NCBI RefSeq assembly: GCF_037975245.1
Contig: NC_092566.1
Location: 16,285,001 to 16,347,000, forward strand
Direction: 5' to 3'
Source: Apostichopus japonicus
Lineage: Eukaryota > Echinodermata > Holothuroidea > Aspidochirotida > Stichopodidae
Length of the DNA: 62,000 nucleotides
A model generated the notes under the pieces. That model worked only from the letters and a program-made list of their open reading frames with translations. It had not been told where the DNA came from and did not search any database. Below are positions 25,201 through 37,200 of the stretch, piece after piece (position 1 is the first letter of the stretch; every line of letters starts with the position of its first letter). A program made the position numbers and the translations under genes.

Positions 25201-28200
25201 AATGCAACACCAGAAAGATTGAAGTCGCGCAATCACTAAAAGCGATATTGGACAAAAGTAGCTGGTCTTCAAAATGTTAAGATTCGGAAGGAAAAAGAAG
25301 TAGGCGTTGACCCGGAAGTGGGTTCAATGGGGTGTAGTGTTGAAACGTTACCAAGTCTGACAGGTAAGGTTGATCGGAAAGTGTCCGAATTGAGCCAAGA
25401 CAAGTGTGAGGTATAGCGTTGGTCGTAATTTCTTTTAAAAAATGGTGGTTATAGGTTTCTAAGGTTTTTTTTGTAGAACTCTGAGAACCTTAATTATTGG
25501 AATAAATAATTGATTCACATTTCATTAGATCTATGCTCCCTCGTTATCTATCCCGTTCCTTTTCGATTGCCACTCTGATCTAGAGGATAATCAACATACC
25601 ACCCACAGCCTTTAATATACATGACTGTATGTGCAATTTCATTATGAATGTCTCATTGACAACCTCTGAAGACATGTACGTATATAAGCGCACTCATGAG
25701 AAGGCTTACATCAGCGGCGATAGAATTCCAAAATATTTCATTTCTAAATATGTAGACATAATGAGAACTAAGACGCCGTCCTCTGACTTATTTCTGTTTC
25801 CCCCCTTGAGGTAAATCCGTTTATAGGGTTTAACTTTAAGTGCACTGAACTAACATCCTATATTGAATAAGGAAGAGTTTAAAGATATAACCATTAGGTT
25901 ATCATACCTGCCTCTCTAACGAATAGAAATACTTTAATTTTCCTTCTTGGGGAGATTGTAAATGTCGCTTGCCTGTTAAAGGTGACTTCGTGAGATGCAT
26001 CCTTTCTCATCACATGGTGACGGTAAGCTCGTAAGAAAGTTAAAAAACAACTACATCATCACGCGAACGTATGCGAAATAAAAAAAAAACCTGTATAGTG
26101 TTTTCTGTAGTTCGTGGTTCTTTAATTCCGTTAGTATTTAGGAGGCATTTCGTTATTCGTAGAGGTCAAGAAGTCTATATTTTATCATTAAATGTCTAGA
26201 CGACAATACTCACCTAATTGAAAGTTCTACTACCATGATGCAATAGTTTTTATTTAATCTCAGATGTTGCGGAGGTTTCAATTTTACTATGATACGAAGT
26301 TGTTGAGCAAAGAAAAATTCCACTATGAGTCTGCGGGTAAACAGGTGGTAATATTTTAAACATAGGTGACCATTATTTGTTCTTTTTTTGCATAGCATAT
26401 TTGCATATTTGGAAAAATGGTGATGACTTGTGTGAAAGTACACAAAATATTAACCGGACTAGTGAGAAGAGGGGTGGGGCAGCGAAATGTCGGTATGCCG
26501 GGAATAATGCCTAGCTATAATAAACAGCATTTACGGTCAAGACTGCGGATAACAGTATCACAGCTGAAATGGTATCGCAAAAACAGACAATAGAGAAACA
26601 AGCAGGGACAGGAAAAGGTATAGCCTACCTGTACTTTCAAGTTCACCGTAACGTCGTCTATTTTATTGATAGAATTAATAACGACTTATTTTTTTTTATC
26701 GAATTTATAAACGAGTCGTAAACCTGTAGGGCGTGCCGAAAGATATCATATGAGCTCCGTATATCTATCTTGACACATTCCAGAATTTCTTTTTTACGAT
26801 TATTATGGGCTGAGAATTCCAAAATATGATTGTCAAATTCATGAACTAAAATTTGTTATGTATAAAGTTCAAATTGTGGCAGAGATCATGGGATGAGCAG
26901 GAAATGGTGTGTGTGTGTGGAAGGTGTGGCGGGGGGGGGGGGGGATGGGGTTCAGAAGACTTAGGAAATACGATTTCATTGCCTATCTAGAAGTGGTAGG
27001 CTTTGCTACGTAATTATGTAATACTTTTCACAGTTGCTAAAACATCTGCCATACATAAATTAGTTATTAAATATAGAAATAATAAAAAAAAATGTTTAAT
27101 TGTTCAGATAATATATTAACAACCTTGCAGCAAAGCGACAAATTCCTTCGATCTAACGAGTGAGGAAGTCAACACTGTGCTGTAAAATGCAAACAAAACT
27201 GATAATTGATCAAATGCCATTAATTTAACAATTTGCATCGCAATGATAACTTTGATAAGTTAATAATATTTCAATACAATTCAACCTTTTTTTTTCAAAT
27301 TACGCACAGAAAATCATCATTTCAAAACTGTTGAGAAATGATAAAGTTTTGATTAGTCAATTAATCTCGTCTATTCAACATTTTTTAACAAAAATGATTA
27401 ATTACGAACTGATGGGAAAGTCATTATTTCAAAATTTTGCAGAACAGTTCGACGTCACCTCCCAAGATCCATACATATGTCATACAATAGCATGTCGTTG
27501 TTGTGAGCCGTGTAATCTATAGATCTAGTATTGATCAACATAACAACCTTGATTGTTTATACATGAAAAGTTTCATACATGAAACGTTGACTGAATACAC
27601 TGTCATCCTTCTAATTCGTAAAGTATTTCGTGTTGCAGTGAGTATCCGGCTTCGCGTGACGGGACCTCTTAGGGTCTGGGTTGCGTTTCCTTGCATAAAC
27701 CCAGGGAGGTTTTAATGCATCCCTTGGTGGTTATATTTCAAAGTTAACTGTAAAGTAATACGTTGTGAAGCTACATACATTCAACTCCAATAATAACATA
27801 CCGTTCACAGCAAATCGTGATAATCCTTATAACGCTTCGAAAAATATTTTGACCGATTCCCTGGATTATGTGTATGATATACAGGTATACAACTAAAACT
27901 ATTACTGTTTTCATGTTTGGAAGCAATCAAACTGTCACGTATTTTGTCGTAATAATATACAATGTATGTCATAAGGTCAAAGTCATTTTGCATGTTGGAT
28001 GTAACAAAACAATGTTCGTAGTGGAATGCAGTACATTTTTCGACAGTTCGATAGCCTTTGAGAGAAAGCAAACGTTGCTATCCAGACTACGTTGGTTATT
28101 GTCAGATATATCCTGTGCTTGACATTTTCAGTTCGAGCAAAATTCAAAAAAATACAAAAGTCATTATATTGTAGTAATATTTCCGAACAGTTGTTAGGAT

Positions 28201-31200
28201 AAGACCTCACTTACTGTCTTAAAGAGCTCTGTTCGTTATAATAGTGCATTTGGAGGCAAACGTTCGACAAACAAATGAAAATCAAAATCGTTTCAATCGC
28301 ACTAGTAATAACATAGCAAATAACTTTAATGAAATATAAAATCATTACGAGATGGTTCAGTATTACTAATTAATGTGGCTTCAAGAATGCACGTCTCCAA
28401 AGTGTTCGCAGTAATTGAATATTATTGAATATTAATTTAATAGACTTTAAACATGACGGTTCAGTTGCCGCACTGTATAAGGTATGAGGGAAATGTGTAA
28501 TGAACTGACACGCTGTTAGTAACATATTCATCACGCATGTTCTACTAGTTACGACGATGTTGCAACTAAATAAACCCAATTAAGGTCACAAACGTCTCCC
28601 AGATCGTGGTATACAGGTTTATATGGAAAGGAAGTTCGATTCTATCGAATCATATGCTTTGCATAAAGGAATCACGTGGTCGCTATCTGAAACAACTCGG
28701 TTTGATTTCTTAACTCGTAGGTAACGCCGGTCTTATGTGTGCGTGTGTTTGTTCAATTCTCTATTTTGATCACATTTTCTTTAGACATCGGAAGAATCTT
28801 AAGACTGGAGGTCGGCGGCGAAGTTTATTGCTCTCAAGTGCAACCAATCGAAGAACAAGGAAAACGTATTACCTGGTCCTTCCCTTCGTCGGTGGAATTT
28901 GATCCGTAAGTTGGATGATGGAATTTATTTATTGCACAGTTATATTAAATCCGTGGTAAAAGTGGTAAAAGTCGCACAAAATATAATTAAATGCCAGGGC
29001 ATATATGATTTAATTCGCTCCTTCCTTACCTGTCTCCAACTCCAACTCTGCACTTTCCCATCTACTAGACTACACATTGGAAAGTTGTTAGCACTGCGCC
29101 CTCGTTCCCTATATGTACTCTACCAGTTAGTTAATCTGAACTTACAACCAACAATTGTTGTCATCATGTTATGAGGATCATTTATGGCCGACCATTTCTT
29201 TGTTCTGGTTGGGCGTAATTCTGCAGAGTTTTAGGGGCAACGTACACATCATTGATGGTATATGTATACAACACGGTAAGCCAAGAACTGCATATATTAG
29301 GGTTGCAGTGAGTTCGCGCTTGTAATTCTAGCATAGATGCCTATATTCGGACTCGGTATAATAGATTTGTACTCGTAAACTTACACGAAACATGTTCCTG
29401 GGAATTATTTGACTTGCTATGCAATCTTACTATGCAAGACTAAGACCTCGTTATTGCGCTAAGAATACCTTGTACTCGTACTCATACCAAGGGGAATTCT
29501 ATTTGTGCTCTTACTCCTATACGGTGTACTCGCAGTACAAGTCTGCTGCATAAACTTGCATAGTCTGCTACATAGATAAAACCTATGTCTCGTAAACTTA
29601 CTCAAAGCCAGCTACGTCTCTATATAGCTTCAGACATCACACATCACTACCCGTAAAAGTGTGTGTACGAATTATCTGCGTTTAAATCCGTGATGGAAAT
29701 TTCGAAAGTTCAATAGCACGTAACATCAGAAGGTGAGGCCTGTTTGTTATCAGTTCATATCGTCTCGTCTTTCCATTCTAATCATTAAAACAACCAAACA
29801 TGCTAAACTCTGTCAAGGTTTCCCCCAAAATTGACAAGATCGATTTCATTCTTGTTTCCAACAAACCGTAAGACGTGTGACTCGCTAAGCAGAATACTCA
29901 TCACACTTCGAAAGAAACACAATTAATATTGCATTTGTAACACAAGTGTCGCTCCCCTCAACACTAGTATACATAGATATATATTTATATATATACAGGG
30001 GGAATACGACAGTTGTAGGAAAAAAACGAGAAGAAAATTGAATTGAGGCCTGGCGAATTTGTCGCGTAACTACCAAACGAAAAGGGGGGTATGAATTACC
30101 TTGGATGACGAAAACGATATCAAGGCTAGAGACACGAACATGTCGTCCTAAGATTATTATATTGGATTAGTGTTGAGTTTCGATGAGAAGTGAATTAGTT
30201 TAGTAGACAGTAATTGGAAATTCAGAAGAAAAAAAGACAAAAGATAAATTTAAAAACCAAAAAAGCCTGAATACCACATCAGATCACAATGACATGCATG
30301 GGTCACTTTCTAGGCTCTGCTTGGAGAGTAATAGGTGTACAAATATTGAACACTTAAATGTTTAAAAACCCGGTTGTATCAATGGCAAATCTGGATTACC
30401 GGTACTTTGTCTGATAAATTCGCCTTCCTTCATAGCCCTCGTAGGCACCGACGATAAAGGAAACTAATAAAACTCTATGATATCCTGGATAGCCTCAATT
30501 AACTTTCAGACTTACAATATTGGTCCGCGTGTGCCTCGGAGTCATGTTGACAAAACTTATTTGGCGACATGCACATCCATAACCAAAACCTTTTATTGAA
30601 GAGATTTTGTTTGTTCTGGAAATGCTGGATAATATATTGGAAATTATAGGTTAAATTCGTCAAGTTTACAGCAAAACTTAGAAAAAAACCTACCTATTAG
30701 CGATGCAACAAAAGTGTAATCCAGTTCAATCAAGAAAAGTTCAACATGAAACTTCCAACCACCCCCCCCCCCATCCACCATCAAGTTGCTGTTCAACAAT
30801 TTAGCTGTACCAATCTAGGAACATTAATACTTTAACAGACAACAACATGTGCTGGGATTTCTCAACCTGTTGAAGTTTATAGTTAATAAATTTGGTATTT
30901 GATTGACCGGAACAATCTCTTAGATCGGATCTCTACGAAGTTAAAGAGACTGGGCTCATATAACTCATAAAACGCAAGATATTTGTATCATGCAATATTT
31001 GCTGTTGCTTGCAAAAGTAACTTCTCCCAAGCAGCAAACACATCTTTATTTTAGGAAACTTAAAATAAATGCTTTAGTAAGCAAACGGACAGAATTATTA
31101 AACAGAATTACGGAAATATGGTAAAAATAACTGAAGTACATGTTTAAGTCATGTGTAGTATATAGAATAGGGTGGTGAGGATAATATTAAAGCTGTATTT

Positions 31201-34200
31201 TGTGTGAGGTCTCAACTATTATGAGTCACTATGACCAAGCCATGCTTTGTTTAACCATAATTCGGCACACCTCAACCTATATAATAACAATATTAAAGTG
31301 GTTATGCAAGTATAAATGCAGTTGCTATATACTTATGAAATAAACTAGTCAAACCAATACAGTTAAAATATTTTGAGCCAAAGAAACCGAATGTGATCTT
31401 CACATTTTTGTTCCATTGGCACGACAATCCTGTTCTGAGCAGAAGGTTTCAATCTTTTGATACCACAGCCTATTTTCCTGTTTTAATTCTTTTCTACGCT
31501 ACTCTCAACATCATAACTTCGAAATAGCTATTTGCAAGGGATGGACAAATTACTTCAAAAAATATTTGTCAGGATGGGACATTACACAGAGAGGCTAATG
31601 AGCTTGGTGATTTCCATAACTCTGTTTAATGTAAAAGTGTGCTCTTTCCATCCTAAACGATATTGTGCACATCTGTTATTGCGTCATGACATTTATATAT
31701 AAACTGATTCTCTCTCAGAGATTCAAAATACATTACGAAACTGTCACACAGAGCTCATTTATGAAAGATCCTGTGCAGAAACATTAGGTTGTTTGTGCTC
31801 GGTAATCGTTTTCATGTTCAAAAACAGTACATGGAACCGGTGAATGTTTCATTTTGTCACGTATAAATCTGTAAAGGTGCAGTCCATCATAACAAGGTTT
31901 TTTTTCTTATTATTTATTTCAATCTGTTTTATCTGACTGGTCTTTATAAAGGATTCAAAATTCTGTTCCTAAGGACGTGGTTGTTTGATTAATTCACGGT
32001 CAAATTACATTAGAGAATACTTCATCTTCCATTATTATCCCGATAATGGATATTTTCCCAAACAACCAGATATTGAAACATATGCAAACAAAGATTCCAA
32101 TTTTCCTTTGCCATACTCTGTAGTATTATACCGTTCCGTTTGTTTTCGGGCAGCTAAACCTTTACGTATCGTGAAAGATAATGTGGGTAGGCAATTGTTT
32201 TATTTTTTTGTTTGAAGAAAATCACGTTTTGTTTTCTTAATTTGTTGGTGTTAATGGAGCTAGCATTAAAAGGAGATGGATCCCGACTCTTTCGTTAAAT
32301 TTTTAGAATAAACTTTTCCCTTTGGATATAATTGAAAAAACCGCTCAACCATTTCATCTCTATAATGTCAGTAGATAATTTTGTTTATGTTGCATCATAG
32401 AAATGACAATAAAGCTGTTGGAAAATTAAATCAGTTTGTTTACTACTTTTGTAGTGTATACACTTTACTTGATATTGATGAATATTCATACGAAGTGGGC
32501 AATCCACTAGAAATGCATTTTCCATAATTCAATTGTAATTGATACATATCTATGTATATATATATTCTTATATTTTGTGTGTGAGTCACGTGACTTTTCC
32601 ACATTAAGGCGAAGTTTCAAGCAATAATTACCTCCTCCATGAATTGTTTTAGCATTATCTGCTTGAAACTTTCTGTACATTTACTAAAATGCAACTTAGA
32701 ATGAACTTTAACGATATCATAATTAAAACGGTATCATAATTAACGATATCATAATAAGATATCATAACAGCAAAGTAGTGACGTCTGATATCGGTTGTAC
32801 CATAAACATGTTTCCGACAACGAAGGGGACAGGTGGAAGGGGGGGGGGGCGCGACAAGGCCCCTGATAATATTGATAGCGGTGATAATCATGTGGGCGTG
32901 GTGTCTCTACAGCCGCACGCTCCCTTTACCACTGAAAATAGTTTGTCTCCTGCGGAAAAAGAAACGTCTCCGAGTTGTGGTCCCTGATAGTGTGTCACTC
33001 ACTATCTTACCGAATGCGCTGACTTGACTTACGGAGTTCAAAACACATGTAGTTTGTGGTTAGCTTCATGCAGGGATCCGTTTGCCTTGTTACATAAAAA
33101 TGTTGTGTAATCGAACTTTGGAATACACTGTGGCAAGATTGTTAATCGGAGAGGACCTGAACCTTAATCCTTATACTTCTATAGGTCATTCTTTCACCGC
33201 TTATCAGTGGATTGTTTATTTGTGATGTAAATAATGATACAGCTATTACATTATCCATTCGCAGTAGCAATGTCTCGAATGAAGTTAAAGCAGTTCACTG
33301 TGTTAAAGAAATATAGGTCAGATTTCTCATTACAAACACAGAAATGTGAGATATATAATAATTCGTCCACTTCTTTTTGTTTTGTCGTTTATTTTGCTTT
33401 GGTTCATCTTGCATTTTAACATCATTTTACCAGTTAGTGATTTTCGAGGTTTCATTCGAAATGAAACAAACGTATTTCCTATGCGAAATTGAATATGAAT
33501 TCTTTCTTTTTGTGTTCACAGATATGAATTCCGGTTGGCGATCAGCACCGGCGTCGATGGAGTTGAGATGTGGCAGATAGTTGTACCTGAGTCTGAGACT
33601 AACGACCATCCTACCATTGAAGGATGCCAGTCTGTCGATTTCTGGGTCATTGGTAAGTCAGAACCATTAAATAGGATTGCTTATGTTTTTAAAAATAGGA
33701 TTCTTAACAACGCTGAATATACACGTGTTGTTGCAGACCAAATAAGTAGCCTCACACATCATCCTATGCAACACCCAGCCATGCTAAAATGCCGGTACGT
33801 CCACCTGCGGCAGGGCCCGGAGGTACAAGCCCCGAAGGAATAAAACCACTCTTCCGCTGAAACCGGTTGCCAGAGGAATCTCGCCAGGAAATGCCTGAGA
33901 GTGCCAACCCCGGGCGTATATAGAGGTGCCAAATATCATAAGTTGTTCACGCAAGGCCATAATCGTTGTTGGGCTTTGGTGAATGTGGACGTTCCTTCGA
34001 GGTCCATTTTGGTGCACCGGAGCCCTGCTGCTCCTTGCTCCTTGCTACGTCACTTACAATAGATTCGACACATTCCAATCTACCACTCAGCTTCTATTAA
34101 CCAAAGCGATAGATGCAAGCTGAATCTCATGAATTGTATCTAATTAGAACATCACCAACCACAGAAGGACATAATTTACAAGTGCTGTCCATATCAAGTG

Positions 34201-37200
34201 ACGAACTAGCCCTTAGTTTGTGGCGATCACTTTTCTTTGCTGCCAGTCAAACGTAACTGTACCTTCCCGTACCGTACATCGAGGCACGCCTCTCCAGGTT
34301 TCATTCAATACAAACCGGCAAACGCAATTTCAAGAGAGTGGCATATACTAACCCCTGTCCAACATAGGCATTCCTTAGCTTAAAACATTGTTTTAGAAAT
34401 TGGTATAGCTGCACATGTCTCTATACGAAGCCACATACACGTTCTTGCATCATTAACATTTAACTCCACTCTCAGCAAATTAATCTGTTTCACCTTTCTG
34501 TTCTATTTTAAACAGGTGAGGATGTTGATCAGTTGGCCGAAAACATTGACGAAGCAACTGATCTCGGGGAATACAACCCTGTCCAGTGTCTCGGTAAGAC
34601 ATCCAAGCTCGGTTGCTTGAATAAAATATTGAAGAAATTAATGAGTAAAGTAGCCAAACTGCCTTTGAAAGTATCTTCCTGTAAAGGAAACTATCCGTTT
34701 AATGTTTCTTAAAGTGTGACTTTTCAACAAATGTGAGAGAAGAAACGACACGTTGATAGAATGTATATGAATTGAGTCCATACTCTGCTTATGTCTCAAC
34801 GTCAGTATGATTTCTTTGGGTTAATATTAGTTTGAAGCAAACTATTCTGATCTGTATTTGTGTTCTCATGATGCCTGATAGAATATTTAAACTTATTCTA
34901 AAACAAATCATTTCCTAAAGTTAGCGAAATAACAAAAACAATTATAAACTGTCGAATAAGTCAAGGTGGTCATACTTCATTCAGTTCGGTTGAAATATAT
35001 AGCCAACTACTCTAAATAGAGTACAATAACATTATGTATAGTTTAAACATAATTTTGCCGTCGTTCACATGCAAGTCCAAAGTCAAGACTGTTGGTCGAT
35101 ATTTTCGTTTTCGTTGACAAAAATACTACAATATGGCTGCTTTAGTACAAACTTCGTTACAATCCGAAACTCAGTACAAAATTGAAGCAAGTCCGACCCA
35201 TCTCGTTAGCGATACCTGAGGTTCTTTACCAGTATCTTCGGTTTCACTGAACCAAAATCGCCTTAAATGAATACTGTTATGCGGTTGATGTTAACACAGT
35301 TAGCATACAATTTGAAAGTACAGAGCAACCAGTTGGGACAATGTTTTCTATACTTTAGTGTCTAGTCCCGTTTCAAAGCACTGGTGTTGTCAGTGCGAAC
35401 AGTATGAATATCATGTTTCTATCAGATCAAGGTTTGGAACTGTTTGTACTGTCAATACCAGTGCTTTGAGAGCGTGATATTGGTGTACAGTTTAGCGAGG
35501 TATTAGCATTAGGAAATTGTCCCAACTGGCTGTACAGAGGACCGTTGAACTAAATATTCATATATGTAATATACATATTCATGTCGTTGAGAATAGTAAC
35601 AAGTTAGTTTGATCCATTATTTAGTTCCTTTATGAACACATTTAATGCCAAACGAAGGCAATCGAAACACATTTAGTTAGATTAGTAAGAGTTATCTAAA
35701 AAAGAAAAGATGATTTTCCTTGCGAGTTAGTTTAAAGGTTTCTTATAGACTTATTAAATTTACAAAAGTGATTACTAGAGGTTCATGGTTAGTTCTCTTA
35801 GTTAAATGAAGTTTAGTGATGATCGGTTTCTTTCTCTTAGATTAATAAAGTTTAACTGATAACAGGTAAATTTAACTTTGTTTACATATACTTTGGTTGA
35901 TAACAAAAGCAAAAGTTAGAAAGAAAACAAAATACAAACAACGTTTTAGCAAGTACAAAAAAGAAGACGAAAATTTACATAATATCTCATTAAATTGAAA
36001 AAGAAATGTCTGAAAATAGATTTAAGAAAAACTGAGGCAGCCTCATCTCCCCTATTATTGCGAAAAAAAAGAAGAAAAAAAGAGTAAATTAAATCACTGT
36101 TGTTGATTTGAGTATTTTTCATTTAAACGTGAAAGATATTGGTTATGTATATCAATATTTCACGTGGGTTTGGTGAGATTGAAGGAAGAAATTTATTCAT
36201 ATTAACTCAAATTTATACAATTCATATTTAAATTTGTGGAAGACATATATTATAAGGTGATTCTTTTCGAAGTTTCCAAGTTGTATTGATTTTGTCCTTT
36301 TCAGTATTTACTTTGACTTAAATTTATTTACCCACAGGCAATTTCAGTCCTCCTAGGGCAATTCCAATCAAACCGTTCTTTTTGGGTTGATTCAAAAGTT
36401 TGTACTAGTTACTTTTTCAATTTCCCAAAGAAGAAATAAAACACATGTAGTGTTTGCTGGGCTATTCCAATCATTCAGTGTTACGGGTACTTGGTGACGG
36501 TGGGCTGATTGGTAATGCTGTTTTTCTCTCTCTCGAATATTCCGATGAATTAAGTGATACATTATTTGTATTGAGCCAAGATTAATTCAACTGTCTGCAT
36601 ATGTATTCACATGAGCTCTTAGGGTTTAACGAGCATCATGGGTATCGGAATCTTCTCAATTTGGCTGAATGGATCTTCTTTGCAAAGCCCTTTCGCTTCT
36701 CTGCACATGATGTATAACGCCAGGACTGTCGGTACTACTTCCTTGCCATTTTTTTTTGCTGGTTTGTTGTCATTGTAAATGTCTGTTTCGTTTTGTACTT
36801 TTCTCCTTTAATTTCATAACCCTTTCAGCTATTTCTGTCATTGCTGCCTTCTAGGACTTACTCTTTGTTTTTTAAAGATCTGCCAGGAAAATAACATATA
36901 AACATCATATGTTATTAACAGTTTTCGTGATTCAACAGCACGTATATAAGCTTTAGCATGACGAGTGGAGGTTTCATTAAATATAACGAAGTTGATCTTA
37001 CGAAAAGTTTCGTCATTTTACGTTTTACAAGTCGATGTGTTACTCACTGACAGGATATTAAGTGTCTGGATGACAAAATGTTTTATGATCAAGTATATCT
37101 CTTTTATAAACCTTCGATTTGATGACGAAATCGAGGATGGCGTATAAATTGATCTGTTGCGATCTTACTTTTGGAATAATTTGTAGGTTTATTAAAGTTG

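Noticed and set aside
33784-34017. Minus-strand open frame in a GC-richer patch, considered as a gene or element ORF
   Set aside because: No family recognised, no splice signals, and it lies within an intron of the SOD-repeat gene; only the base-composition shift is real.
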